Of a stretch of 64,000 bases of DNA, positions 1 through 11,284 are shown piece by piece. The notes below the pieces were generated by a model. The model saw only the letters and a list, made by a program, of their open reading frames with translations. It did no database searches and was not told the DNA's origin. The position numbers and the translations under genes are program-made. This DNA comes from Oscheius tipulae. Taxonomy: Eukaryota > Nematoda > Chromadorea > Rhabditida > Rhabditidae. Position 1 is the stretch's first letter, and every line of letters begins with the position of its first letter. The stretch is taken from assembly GCA_037178975.1 (NCBI GenBank), contig JASJZH010000006.1:8928001-8992000 (forward strand). Reading direction: 5' to 3'.

Positions 1-1898
1 GGCGATGAGATCCTGAAGCATCACACCGTGAAGCAAGTGAGAGCAGTGAAGAAGGAGATTCTCGTCTTCATTTCTACATGGGCATCCAAAAGTGAAGTGG
101 CTCAGACTTTGAAAGATGAAGTTGTGCCGGAGCTGTTCGAGGCTGTCCTCTTCGACTACCAGAGAAATGTTCCGGCTGCTCGTGATCCCAAAGTGCTGTC
201 ACTTCTGGCCATCATCGTCTCCCAGCTGCAAGTATGTCACAGCTTGTACTTGTTCACATACTGGAACGCTACATTCAAGCGCGCTTAATATTTTGTCAAA
301 AACAAGCATTATTATCTCGCCTTTACTGTGTTATTGGCTAGACTAGGTTTTGGCCATACTGCCTTGATAGGTGGACAACTTTGCACCCGGACTGTCTCAG
401 TACCCTGCAAGTTTTCACTAGTTCCGTCTTAGCATGTCCTTCTAACTCGTATGATCTCGAAGTTGTTTGGTCACTAACTAGCGAGAATTCGTCCGAATGC
501 TGAAATCGTACGAATAAGACAATTTAGCCAGACAGCACTTTCTTATTTACTAAAGCCTAACAATATGAAAGATCAAGCTCATTTTCAGGACAACATGCTT
601 CCCTATGTACAGCGAGTTCTCGAAGCCTTCTTCGGATGTACTTTGGAGATGATCAGTAGCGATTTCGAGACATACCCAGAACATCGTGTCAACTTCTTCC
701 AGCTTCTCTACGCCCTTGTCCGAGAGTGCTTTCCAATGATCCTGAAGCTAGGCAAAGAAGAACTGGCCTACATTGTCCAGGCCATTGTCTGGGGCTTCCA
801 GCACACTATGCGAAGTGTTGCGGAGCTCGGATTAGATATTTTAAAAGAGTTCTTCGAGCGTTGTCGTCTGTTGAATGGCCATGATCTGGAGGATGCCATG
901 GCTGCTCAGCAGTTCTATGCCGACCACTACATGAGCATCCTGGAACACATTCTGGCCATTGTGGCCGATAGCAGTCATGTCCATGTGGCCGGATTGACCT
1001 ACTATGCCGATGTCATGTGTGCGCTATTCCGTGCAGCTGAGAATGACATCAAGATTGGCTTGAGTGACTCCATGGACAATATGGACTTTATCTCATGCAA
1101 CATTGCTGCCCTCTTCCGAGAGCACTATTCGGCAAACTTGAATGAGTGAGTGGCTATTGTCTGAGAGTGAATTAGTCATCGAATTTGCAGGGATCAGATT
1201 CGTGTTTTCGTCAAGGGCTTCTTTTCCTACAATCGCGATGTCGGAGCCATGAAAAACCATCTTCGTGACTTCCTCATCCAGATCAAGGTAACTTTTGCAT
1301 TTTAAATTCACTATGGGATCGTTCCCTATAAAATAAGATGGTAACTTATATTGAACTTGATAAGTAGTCAAGTTAACGTCAGGATGAAGAACAAGATGAG
1401 TTAGGACACATTGAGACAGAACAAATAATCTAGACTTTAAAGAACAGAAGAATCGGACATGTTATACTGGAACAGGGTCGGAATTAAATTATAAGAAAAA
1501 AGGAATTTGATGGACAGGCAGGGAGAAGAAGATCCAGCTAGTAACAGAAGTTATTGACAATGGACTACTTTAGACAGGATACGAGAATAAAAAAGGGAGT
1601 GGACACGATAAGGATAGAACAGAACAGATAGAATTAGAAGAGAAAAAAACGGAAGTAATCTTTCCAGGAAACCAAAGGAGAAGATACCTCGGACCTGTTT
1701 TTGGAAGAGAAAGAAGCCCAGATCATGGCCACCCAACAGGCCAAGTCTGCGGTCCCCGGTCTTCTCAACCCCAATGAGATCTACGACGAGGAAGACATGG
1801 AATTCCGAGCACAAGATGTCATCACCTTCTCGCGTCGTGACCACATGGGACCTGCTCGCATGACTACCGTGGCTATGCTCTCTCAAGACATGTCCTAA
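1..1898 (+). CDS. xpo-1: Exportin-1 (CRM1), C-terminal part
   Basis: Nuclear export receptor that carries leucine-rich NES cargo out of the nucleus with RanGTP. Only the last four exons lie here: about 1-231, 589-1145, 1191-1287 and 1668-1898; the 5' end is outside the window. The translation follows CRM1 closely: VPAARDPKVLSLLAIIVSQL, DFETYPEHRVNFFQLL, the tryptophan segment AIVWGFQHTMRSVAELG, NHLRDFLIQIK, and the terminal GEDTSDLFLEEKE followed by PGLLNPNEIYDEED. The extreme C-terminus continues about 30 residues beyond the point where the human protein ends. Two introns are long (about 360-380 nt) and one is 45 nt. It faces a minus-strand gene tail-to-tail. Family assignment is firm; the extended tail is read directly but unexplained. 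Confidence 0.95.
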
Positions 1899-2232
1899 GC
1901 CTGTGGTAATTCCGTCAAGTCATTTTTTCTATAACTTATTGTCTCGCGTCTATCTGTTTGTTTGTCATCTATGTAATATCTTAGTCATCCATCCATTCAT
2001 TTATTTTTTTTGGTTTAACCCTTACTGTTGATTTTTTACCCCCCCCTTTCGCTGTTTAGCCTCTTTTCCCCAATCTCTGATTTACTCTCTTCAATCTATT
2101 CCCAGTTCTCTTTGAGATCTCTTTCCCCTTTCTTTTGTAGAATGAACTGGTTCCAAATAATCCAAGTTTATTTTTTTGTAATACCCGAGCGCCATGAAAA
2201 TGGGTACTAAGAGAGATCATTTTTGGCAACAG

Positions 2233-2531
2233 TTACAATATGCTACAGCATCGTGCCTTGCTAACCGGCGGTGCTATGGAGTCAGTCGAGTCGGAATCGG
2301 CCACATCAGTTGACATAAGATTACTTGAAGACGGTTGCGTAATGACCACTTTTGGCACCACTGGAGCTTTAGGTTCCTGAAAAATTATATTCTTAGCCAC
2401 AATTCGAGAGACCTCTTAAGTGGCTGGCTTTAGAGGGGTCTTAGACTGAACTAAACAATCGAGGAAATCGTCTACATTATAATAAGCTTTGTCAAGAGTG
2501 AGTCACTCACCTCTTTTTCTTTGACGGGCAT
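2233..2531 (-). CDS. Very small prenylated (CaaX) protein, 54 aa, unknown function
   Basis: Two exons, 2511-2531 (7 codons) and 2233-2376, joined by a 134-nt GT-AG intron in phase 0. The protein starts MPVKEKEEPK, is rich in Pro, Val, Ser and Asp, and ends SKARCCSIL. The last four residues CSIL form a CaaX box; Leu at the end favours geranylgeranylation, and the preceding Cys and basic residues suggest a palmitoylation site and membrane anchoring. A polyadenylation signal on the minus strand lies at 2167-2172, just past the stop, and an in-frame stop upstream of ATG 2531 fixes the start. I do not recognise a family; paralemmin has a similar CCSIM ending, but nothing else matches. Small but coherent: splice phase, CaaX end and polyA signal all agree. 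Confidence 0.6.
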
Positions 2532-2534
2532 TCT

Positions 2535-4828
2535 TCTAGTACAGAAGCTCTTGCGCCATCTGAAGAGTCGTCTCCTTTAGCTGCTTTGGTATCTGAAAAT
2601 GGGATATAGATACCGAAAGAGACGGAATAGGAGACATTTCAAGAAACTTCGCTCGAGGGGCATTCTGATTAGGGGACGAAGAAGAGAGACGCCGTCAATC
2701 ATGCAATATTGTTTATGACAGCGCAGGGCAGAGTCCATTACGGCTCGAGTGGGAGAGATGGCCGTCTCTGTGACTGCTAGCACGCTCGTTCTCTTTCGTG
2801 ACCGCTGAGAGTCAGTCAAAATCGCGATCATGCATGTTAGTGCTATTTTCGAGAGAGAGGAGGGTGAGACAGAGAATGATGAAGGTCTCTGAATCTTGGG
2901 AGCGAGCGCGGAGATTACCACTTTGTCGGGGGCAGATTTACGCTGCCTCAACTTAAGGACGTTCAACTTTCATCAAAAAGTCTTCAAATTGATTTGGTGT
3001 GTGTCTGTCAGAGTTTTGGCTGAGGAGAGAGAGAGATGGAAATAGAGCCGAGAATTGGCTGAAATTGGCCCTGGAGCCAGTAATCGCAATCAGGCAGCGG
3101 GTAGTCACAAATCAGGAAGAATCGTCCGACTGGTAGGATCAAAACATGACGAGGGTTATGGGGGGAACAAATGAGCTTAGTCAATGGTCGCCAGGGGCCC
3201 AGATATCCAAAGGAAGCGATGGACATTGCAATAATGGAAGCATTTCTCCAGAACATAAGATGCTTTCAAGAGAAAGGGGAGAGAGGGAGCAGCTCATCTG
3301 GTAAGAAAGCTCAGAAGTGGAAGCCGCAAAAGGATAACGATTAAGGCGACGACGTGTCTCGACACACAAAAAGATATGAAAGTGTTTTTCGCGGCACATT
3401 GCTACTGAAATGAGATCCTCGGAGAGGGGCTCCCCTCTCCTTCTTGGGTCTACCTCAGGCTACTTCAGCTCAAATTACACACAAGGCTCCAGGTTGGGAA
3501 ATCTGTAATTAGGTGGCAAATACGCAAGTTGTAACGGACTCTGCTTACTGCTAAGCCATGAGAGAGAGTCATCATATTCATGCCCGCTCCCTACGTGGAC
3601 AACTCCAGAATTATTTAGCAGCATTTTGAATGTTGTTTACCGCACAAACCAGAGAGAGGGAGAGGATGAGCTTTGCTTTTATAAACTAGAAACAGCCCCT
3701 ACCTCGAAATGATGAATAGCAAATGGCGACGAGAGCTGAAAACTAACTTGTGTTGTGACAAATGTAGTTTGCGACACTAAATCGCGTCAAAATGCTCTAC
3801 TCTTCCCCTCCTCCTCAGGGGCACCACGAGATTGGAGGGGCGGGAGCAGGGCAAAAAAAACAAGATGCCCAAATTAAGAGGTTGTGCTGACGCTATCCGC
3901 TGATTAGTCTAGGACTAGAGAACGGACTTGCGCACACGCACAACGAAGAAGACGAACTTACCGGAAGTTGCACAGTGGGCGGAGGAGTTACTGATACATC
4001 AGATTGCTAATGATCACTATTTGGGGGATGGATTAATGGCTTACGTTCTCGTTAATTGGTGTAACTGGCAAGGAGCCTTTGGAAGAATCGCGGTTGGGAT
4101 GGAACGTGGTGTAAGAGTCTGAAAACAGAACTGTCCAGAACAAAATAGACAGAGAAAAGAGGCAGAGAAACAGAGTTCTTTATTTACACGCAACAATTCG
4201 TTTACCTTCTCCAATCAGTTCCACAAATCTTTTCAAAGCCGCATTCCCTGTTGACTGTTGCCCGTTGTTCTCAGCCATGCTGCCAAGTTTGCCAAAGATG
4301 TTTCTATTTTTCAAGCTGATCGTCTTGATTTGATTCAGATGAGAACAAATGAAGTCAGTAAAGCTGAAAATGCGGGAAACGGACTACACGCAAGGCTTAA
4401 AAAAAAAGTATCTGTACGCTTCAGTCGAATCTGTTTGGTTGGCGCCATCGGTAGCGCGCGGTTATCGCCGGGCCACTCTCTTCTTTCGGCCTGACTCACA
4501 CTCGTAAAACCTATGCCAGTTGTCTACTGGTTCCGCTTGTCTAGTACTTCCTGGCCATGAGCTTTCGCTCTCTCTCACTTGTACAAAACACGTTAATCAT
4601 CCAGTGTAACACGACGCAGCTACAAGGCCGCGCCTCTCCAGCTCTTTTGTCGGTTGTCTGGCAGCCTTTCAGTCACCAAACTGTTCATGATCCGGTCACA
4701 GACCGGCCGTCATTATCCCATACCAACATAGCCCGACAAAACATCATGATTATCGTCTATAGCTTTACTCGAACTCCCCCGAGACTCATTTCCTCTCTCT
4801 TTCTGCTATCAGCTCTCTAAATCTTTTT
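2535..4828. other. Gene-poor interval
   Basis: About 2.3 kb between the CaaX gene and the secreted-protein gene. It holds purine-rich runs (GAGAGAGA near 3030 and 3650) and a TATA-like CTTTTATAAAC near 3677. Short open frames exist on both strands but none has splice-supported continuation or a recognisable motif. It probably contains 5' regulatory sequence for one or both flanking genes. Confidence 0.5.
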
Positions 4829-4831
4829 CAA

Positions 4832-5276
4832 ATGCGATCGGCTTTGATTCTTCTCGGCCTCGTGGTCACCAGTCTTGCCTGTGATATCATCGTCCACGTC
4901 AAGTCGGACACGAACAAGAAGTTCCAGGCGCAAGTCACTGCCAGCAATGGAAAGAAGAGCGACAAGTATGATAACTTATTGACAGAAACATAGCTTTTAA
5001 GGTGGAACTACGACAAGAAACTGAGTAAGAACACCTTCCAACAGAAGGCTGATGAGTGCGGACTAAAGGACTGGGAAATTGCCACTTTTGACGAGGCTGG
5101 AAAGGCTGTTCACACTGCTAAGGTAGGCACGACTTTTGAGAGTGAGAAATATAACTTTTCAGGTAAACCTTGACGGGACTGGCCGCGTCACCTACAAGAT
5201 CGGAGACGATCTCCTCCCGAAGATGAAGGACAGACAGGGAGCCATCTGCAAGGGCGAGTGTGCTCCTCTAGCCTAG
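4832..5276 (+). CDS. Small secreted protein, 122 aa, nematode-type family of unknown function
   Basis: Three exons, 4832-4965, 5002-5122 and 5163-5276, with 36- and 40-nt introns; all phases agree. Residues 1-16 (MRSALILLGLVVTSLAC) are a signal peptide, followed by a mature domain of about 105 residues with four cysteines, starting CDIIVHVKSDTNKKF and containing KADECGLKDWEIATF and VNLDGTGRVTYKIGDDLLPK. The pattern is a small beta-rich extracellular domain. It resembles, from memory, a family of short secreted proteins common in nematodes, for which I know no biochemical role. A clear polyadenylation signal AATAAA lies at 5288-5293, twelve bases after the stop. The gene structure is very secure; the function is not. 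Confidence 0.85.
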
Positions 5277-5287
5277 ACGCGTATTGC

Positions 5288-5293
5288 AATAAA
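5288..5293 (+). terminator. Polyadenylation signal AATAAA
   Basis: Canonical hexamer 12 nt past the stop of the small secreted protein. Confidence 0.8.
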
Positions 5294-5714
5294 GTTTTAA
5301 ATCGGAAACGAGAGCGTTTGAGGACATCAGCTACCAAGACCTCCTTTGCTTATGAAGTGTCATCTCTTAACCAGCCTGCCACTAGACGTGAGCGACCAGA
5401 GATCCTCAGTGTTGCTTGATCATTCGAATGTTTAAAAATCGTTGAAGTCCCTACCTATATGTAGTAATTATCTGCTGCGATTAAGAATAGGAAGATTTTC
5501 AGAAATCCTTCAACAGCTGTCTTGATTTATTATACCTCTGCTACGATAGTTTGTGGCACAAATAATTTTTGTCTGCGTAAGGAACCTTCTACCATGTTAC
5601 AAGAGCAGTTCTAGGCTGCATATCCCCTCTCAGGTTGGGAATGTAAGTATTCTATCACATTGGCTCTATCACAGAGAGAGAGAGAGCCTCATATACCCTT
5701 TATTACATCTTTGA

Positions 5715-6347
5715 TCACATTCTGAAATGATGTATAGGAAAAGTCGTTCTTCTCCTTCTTCCAGTACTTTGTCCACCAGTAAAATCTCCTCCTTCAATTT
5801 CGTTCAAATCTTCCACATTGTATGGAGTAGCGTATGCCAGCATGAACCTGACCGTTACGTTAAGCCATTCGATCAATTTTTCAACTTACTTTCCGTCCAA
5901 CTCCAGCTTGCAAACCATGTCTCCAGCGAAATGAACATTCTGAGCAAAGTCACCAAGTGACACAATGCTCTCAAAGGGGTGGTCGAACTCTTCCTGAGAC
6001 AATCTCTGAAAGCATGAATGTTCTTTTTTGGCTGAAAAAATCGTAACCTGTATCGTTCTTGCCACCTTCCCAATGTTACACGGGTTGAAGACTTCATCGC
6101 TCTTCAGCTTCTCATACGTCTCTTCGATGAGATTGTTGAGTTTGAGATTACAACAGACATATCCAGACGGGTTGTGGAAGCAGGTAGGTAGCGGTACTTC
6201 CGTCTTTGGTGGGTAGTGATACTTACCAGGCTTGGTGTTCTTTAAAGCTCCTTGTTTGGATGTTGTTCGGATCTGAAGACAAGCTTCTCTTCTAGTTTTG
6301 TATATCTTTATCAGTCTGCTTGAGTTATCAAGTTTATATGGCCACAA
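5715..6347 (-). CDS. Ground-like domain secreted protein (5' end uncertain)
   Basis: Ground-like (GRL) proteins are nematode-specific members of the hedgehog-related group and are secreted, often to cuticle-forming tissues. Exons read on the minus strand: 5' part up to about 6347 ending at 6048, then 5890-6005 and 5715-5847, with introns of 42 nt each. The domain is complete: PSGYVCCNLKLNNLIEETYE, CNIGKVARTIQRLSQEEF, then SLGDFAQNVHFAGDMVCKLE and GKFMLAYATPYN. The paired Cys after GYV, the FHPCN-like cysteine and the late DMVC cysteine are the family hallmarks. The C-terminus ends in a basic patch, GRRRRTTFPIHHFRM. No signal peptide is visible in the exon at 6347, so at least one upstream coding exon is missing from my model. 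Family call is confident. Confidence 0.8.
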
Positions 6348-6539
6348 AGCTCGTGTCCACCCTGGAAAGGTTGCTAAGTACTAGGTAATTATTCACAAAA
6401 GTTTCTTAGCTTATTGACAAATGTACCTTAACGTGAAGAGAGTGAATCTTATTCAGGCTTTCTGACCTCTCTTGATTTATGCAATTGAGACATAGTTACA
6501 AATTGTTTGCGCGTCTCTGACTGTCGGATGTGTAAAGAA

Positions 6540-6632
6540 GAACAATGCTCTCAAAATGTGGTAGCGAGCTTGTAGTGGAAGTGGCAGTAGCGCCAGTACC
6601 CGACATCGCTCTTCAGCTTCTCATACAGTATA
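6540..6632 (-). pseudogene. Relic of the neighbouring ground-like exons
   Basis: Two short blocks match the real ground-like exons in the same order. Bases 6603-6625 repeat the sequence encoding YEKLKSD at about 6101-6123 almost perfectly, and 6541-6560 repeats the FESIV-coding bases around 5962-5980. The spacing is shorter than in the gene, and no open frame joins the blocks. This looks like a decayed local duplicate. Confidence 0.5.
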
Positions 6633-8200
6633 CCTTGTAGAAAAAAAACGATAGCTCACATTACTGCTCTCAAACACATTGTGTTTTTCCGTAAGAAGCT
6701 TGGAATCTCCTGCACCAACGTCGACTTCAGTTTTTTTCCCATTCTTTTGAACGTTATCTTCGTCCTCATTTTGACCCTCTTCATTCTCTTCTACTCTATT
6801 CCGTCCTCCAATAAACTTTTTTATTCCAAGGAGACTCTTCCGTCCTTCACCCGGTGTAGCCAGCTCGATCTGATTACCGACCAGACTCTTGGTCTTCTCT
6901 CGGTTCCTTGACTTGATCTTCTTCACACGGGGTCTCTCTTCGCGTTCTTCCTCGTGTCCAGTTTCTGCCTCAATCTCTTTTCCATTTTCAGGTTCAATTC
7001 CACTGATTTCTTGGACGGTAGGCTTCGGCCTCATCTTCCTCTTGCGATGTTTAATCTTTCTCGACGGCTTCACATCGGAGAAACTGCTTGAGGCTGTAGT
7101 TGTTTCTACAATCCTTTGGAGGGTCCCTTCCGCATTCGATTCAGTTTCGACAGGGTGCTGGGGTCTCATTAACTTCCTTGAGTCTTTAGTACTTTGACGG
7201 GATGTGGAAGAAAGATCAGACAATGTACCAGGTTTCTAAAAAATGTTGGTAGAGATTACTAGGTCTTACGTCATCATCGTCGTCAATATCCTCCTCTTCA
7301 CTCGAATCGACTCCAGTTATGATTCCGTCCCGATTCACAGCACGTTTCTTTGCAGACTTCTAAGAAATTTGTTCAACTAGAACTTTGTCTTACCAAGAAA
7401 TCTTGACTTGGTGTTTCATCCACAATCGAGTTGCTACTATGACCTGCCTCAAAAAGTTGGTCAAGCTTGACATCAAGAGCTAAATCCTTTTTCTGTGAAG
7501 AATGCAAGGAATAGTTACGTGGCTCGGAAAAGTTCTTGACAGGCGCAGTCCACCAAAGAGGTGGTGTAGTGTTCCAGACAATAGTTGATTGTCTGAACTA
7601 ACTGTTCAGTGACCGAGAAAACAAACCTTGTTGTAGTCTCCTCCACTTTTGGAACAGTTGGAAATGAAAAGTTTGCCAAACTGGCTAAAGGGTTGTCTAC
7701 TGACAGATGGATTCTGTGTAGACTTTCTGGGGGAACTTCCTGAAACTCAATAGTAATCTTAAGAAATGAACAGACAAAGGAAAAGCACGAAAATAGACTC
7801 ATTGCTAACATCTGCACTGGAATGGGTCCCGCCTCAAACACCCTAACATTTTATTGAATACTTATCCTATTGGTTCCGGCTATTCAGAAATACTCACCAG
7901 CTGTTTCACTCCCTTCATCTTTACTCTCCGAGTAAGCACTTTCCTGACGTCTTCATCGATGAAAAACGACTAAAAACAGTTTGAAGGAAAGGTTTCATAA
8001 TCACCTTTGAATGTTTCGGCTCATTGCTTCTCCTGATCGGTAAACGATGTCGTTTTTCTGGTGGTTTGCTCTGTAGAACAAACTTCCACTGCAAAAACAC
8101 CATATTCTCAAAAATTACAAAGTTACCATCGGCAGAATGTTGACTCCGCGAATCTGATACTTTTCGTCTTTAATTTTGGAGCAAGATCCGTCAGAACGTC
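6621..8200 (-). CDS. Charged, probably nuclear protein of unknown function (5' end unresolved)
   Basis: A minus-strand series of exons separated by 30-65-nt introns. Going down from 8200: exons encode YQIRGVNILPM, then WKFVLQSKPPEKRHRLPIRR, then SFFIDEDVRKVLTRRVKMKG, then a segment containing EVPPESLHRIHLSVDN and FSFPTVPKVEETTTR, then STIVWNTTPPLWWTAPVKNF through DETPSQDFL, then the acidic SSEEEDIDDDDD, and a last exon at about 6621-7235. The last exon is disordered, alternating basic runs (KIKHRKRKMRPK, a likely nuclear localisation signal) and acidic runs (EEREER, ENEEGQNEDEDN). The WNTTPPLWW block is the most distinctive feature. I do not recognise the family; chromatin or kinetochore proteins often have this layout, but that is only a guess. 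Some splice sites in 7480-7860 have alternatives. Confidence 0.5.
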
Positions 8201-9600
8201 CTAAAAATGACACCTTTTTCATAAAGAAGCTAAAAATCACCTCCTTCATTGCATCTCAACTGGGAACTCAGTAAAGGACATAATAGTAAAAAAATATTGA
8301 CGGCACACGCTCGAAGCATCAAATGTCAGCTTACTGTGATGGATGAGCGTGTCTACAATGCGAGCGGGTGGTCACAGTTAACAAGTTGTCAGTCTCGACC
8401 TTATCCGTCTAACAGGTTCGATGGCTTAATCGCCGAGAAAGTCACACTGCATGGTATGTGATTATCAGTTTTCCGCTTCAAAGAACTTGGGCAGATGAAA
8501 GCTAGTGTCCACTATTAAAAAAGCTGACTACTCTTTAAGAAAAGCCAGCTTTTAGTGTACGATAAATGAAATTAGGGATTGAACATTCATTGAATAAGAC
8601 GGTTCACCTTATGTCTGCGTGTTGTAATAGTAAGATCATTTCCTCGATAGTGACATGAGGGAAACAGTTCCTTTTCGGGAAGGCAACAACCCTTGTTTCA
8701 AATGCATCGTCCACAGCAAAAACCACCTTTTGATGAGCTACAAAACTGTTGTTCCACAAGAAGATCTCTCATCAGTTCCGTCGTTTTCGGTTCCCTCATT
8801 TTAAGGAAACTGTCTTCTCCTACCTCATTACCATTATACCCAAGCTCCTTCAACACTTCGTTCCTATTGTTAGGACCTGTATAGTACCGAAGATTTAGCT
8901 GAAAAGACATCGTCAAAAATAACGGAGGAACATACAACGTGACACGAGTATAGAAACAGAAGAGTTGTTCCTCAACAGTGCTAGCCGGCTCTTTTATAAG
9001 GTAGTCGACCAGCCTTTTCTGATAAGTCGGGCAGCATACTTCCCAGACCAAGTTAAGTAGACCGAGGTGCCGATGAACTTGTAACTGTCTTCGCTCTCAG
9101 ACTCACCACTGAAGCAGAGATCATTTGGCAATCCAAGCGAATGACCTTTTTTGAGCAAGATAGTAATCAGACGTGCTCGCAAACGACGACTACGAGAGAA
9201 ATCTCTATGACTGAATAAAAACATTATCGGGCGCCGGTTTTTAAACCAGTATTGTGAGCCATCTTTAGTTTTGAATGTTTGTTTACGCCCACGAGCGAGC
9301 TATTTGTTGTTAGAGAACAAAACATCTATTGTCTTAAAATATCCAGAACATAATCTTTTTCGACCAACTCAATGTTTGGCTAAAGTTAGTTTTAACGTTT
9401 ATAGTTTCAATAGGAAGCCCACCCTCTTAGTTGTTCGTTACGCCCCTGTTTCTTCTCATGGAAGAAGTTGAAGGCAGACGTGCTAATGAGAAGAGTTTTT
9501 TTGAATAAGCGCCAATCCACCTGTTTCGAGGGATTCATTCTTTGGAAACAAACTTCACAATGATTCAACGAAATTCGTTACAATATGTTTTATTAGATCG
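8201..9600. other. Unresolved stretch with possible minus-strand exons
   Basis: On the minus strand, 8698-9051 is open and encodes YLIKEPASTVEEQLFCFYTR and NRNEVLKELGYNGNEVGED; a second open block around 8563-8692 in another frame encodes VVFAVDDAFETRVVAFPKRN and ends at a good donor-like site near 8607. I could not connect these to each other or to the gene at 6621-8200 in a consistent phase. They may be 5' exons of that gene, a separate small gene, or a decaying one. The plus strand shows nothing convincing. Confidence 0.3.
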
Positions 9601-9606
9601 AGAACT

Positions 9607-9803
9607 TTAATTGATCTCAGCCGAGAGATCATCGTCTTCTTCTTGTGGCTGAACAATGAACAACACCTTACAATTTAGGAAGTAACAACAAGCTTGTGTT
9701 GGAGGTACATGATGGAAGGCGAGTCAGCTATTTCGTAGATGGTGCTGCCGGAAGACCATTCGTTGTTAGCACGTCCACCACTTTCTTCTCATAAGTAGGG
9801 TGG
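9607..9803 (-). CDS. C-terminal exons of an unidentified gene
   Basis: Last exon 9607-9648 encodes PQEEDDDLSAEIN and a stop, with a minus-strand polyadenylation signal at 9589-9594. It joins in phase 0 to an exon from 9690 to about 9800 encoding NNEWSSGSTIYEIADSPSIM then YLQHKL, across a 41-nt intron. The upstream exon boundary and the rest of the gene are unclear: a Tc1-like transposon starts only about 170 nt upstream (9974) and may separate these exons from their 5' part or have truncated the gene. No family recognised. Confidence 0.4.
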
Positions 9804-9973
9804 GCAGCAAAGTGTCTTAGCAACATCTAAAAAACATACCTGTGTACATTGCTAGAGAACTTGATCGATAGCTCCTTCTACAATTCCATATTACTAGATT
9901 AACTTTATCAAAAAACATGGGATAGGATCCAAATTCAAACTAGCTAAGTTTATTTCACAAGCACTTTTTTTCT

Positions 9974-10165
9974 ATAGTCCGCGACAAAAGTTTTGGTACA
10001 CCTGGATTTATATGATAATGAAATGCATGCAACCTGAAACTACGGCAGCAAACTAGTATTCAAGAGAGAATAACGTCACATAAGTTTCCAACAAAACGAT
10101 GAAGTAGAATGTTTTTTATTTCGAAATATCCAAAATACCCGCGACAAAAGTATTGGTACACTTAT
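9974..10165 (+). repeat. Left terminal inverted repeat of the Tc1-like element
   Basis: Matches the reverse complement of about 11285-11473; contains the outer and inner copies of the CGCGACAAAAGT direct-repeat motif. Confidence 0.85.
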
Positions 10166-10173
10166 GAGAGTAG

Positions 10174-11185
10174 TCATACTTCGGCTCCTTTTTTCTCCAC
10201 AACTGCCAGAAGACGCTTGTTTATGCTCATATACAGAGCTCTGATCAGAGATTCGTCGATAGTTTTTGAAGACTTCTTAATTTGCGTCCACAATTCTTCT
10301 TTGTTGTTGAATTGGCGGCTTTCGTAAACTTTATCTTGGAGAACGGCCCAGATGTTTTCCATAATGTTCAAATCCGGACTTCTTGCAGGCCACTGGATCG
10401 CTCTCACTCCCTCTTCTTCTATACAGTTAGCAATGAGCTTAGAAGTATGGATTTTGGCGTTGTCTTGCTGCCAGTACCATTGTTGACGGCCCATTTCTTT
10501 CCTGCACCACGGAAATAGCTCAGTGCGAAGATCCTTTTCATAGTCGGCGCTTTTGTAGTGATCACTAACTCGCTGAACTCGATGTATCAACGCTAAAAAA
10601 AGGTACGAAACGTACTTTGATGATCAGATGCCCTTTACTGCTGATAGCTCCAAGAATCATGATAGATCCGCCACCCATCTGATGCTTTACGCGCTCCAAT
10701 TTGACTGTACTCGTATTGTAAGAGCCCAAATTGTCCGGCCCGTCCAAATTGAAGCGCTTTTCGTCGCTGAAAATCCATTTAGAGAAATCCGTACCATTGA
10801 TGATATGAAGGCGGGCAAAGTTCAGGCGTCTCGTCTTGTCAACGTCACTGAGAGGCAACTTTTTCTGATGAAACTCGTAGAGAATATTATTGCTCTTTAG
10901 CACGCGTTGAATGGTACGTCTATCACAATCCACACCCAAGCTGCGCTGAATGGAACGCGATGTTAGACGACGACCGGCTCTAGTTTCGGAGATAATGTGA
11001 CGCTTCAGCCTTCGTACGTCACGTGGTTTAAACTTTTTAGGTCTTCCCATTCTTCTAGATTTCTTTTTCTTGATAACTGACATCACAGTCGACTTGCTGA
11101 TCCCGAAGATTTGAGCTACGCGGCGATAAGATTTCACATCCGCGTAACTGCTGATAATAAGTTGCTTCGTGTTTTCACTGAGCAT
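10174..11185 (-). pseudogene. Tc1-family DD34E transposase, frameshifted
   Basis: Cut-and-paste transposase. The N-terminal half (11185 to about 10600) has two helix-turn-helix DNA-binding regions: SYRRVAQIFGISKSTVMSVI and LTSRSIQRSLGVDCDRRTIQ, separated by the AT-hook-like basic RRMGRPKKF, and then the first catalytic aspartate in WIFSDEKRFNLDG. The second half (about 10590 to 10174) is in another frame and carries WQQDNAKIHTS and WPARSPDLNIMENIW; 34 residues separate this Asp from the Glu, giving DD34E. The break lies at a run of seven T on the coding strand near 10596-10602, just after IIKVRF; the downstream frame resumes as ALIHRVQRVSDHY. No acceptable intron bridges it, so this copy is probably non-autonomous unless the base count there is wrong. 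Confidence 0.85.
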
Positions 11186-11284
11186 TCTTGTTCCTGAAGT
11201 TTACACAATGACCAATAAAGTGCAAATGAAAAGGATAAATAGCAACATAATCACAAAAATGTTGAAAAACTCCGCGCACGCAAA

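Noticed and set aside
7549-7640. Introns of 25-26 nt in the nuclear-protein gene
   Set aside because: A 34-nt intron plus a continuous exon gives a consistent frame, so ultra-short introns are not needed here.
8560-9224. HORMA-domain protein
   Set aside because: Some blocks looked vaguely HORMA-like, but the order of motifs and the phases did not fit and the exons could not be joined.
10565-10605. Programmed ribosomal frameshift at the seven-T run of the Tc1 transposase
   Set aside because: A -1 shift at this run meets TAG at once and the required shift is +1; an indel in a homopolymer is simpler.
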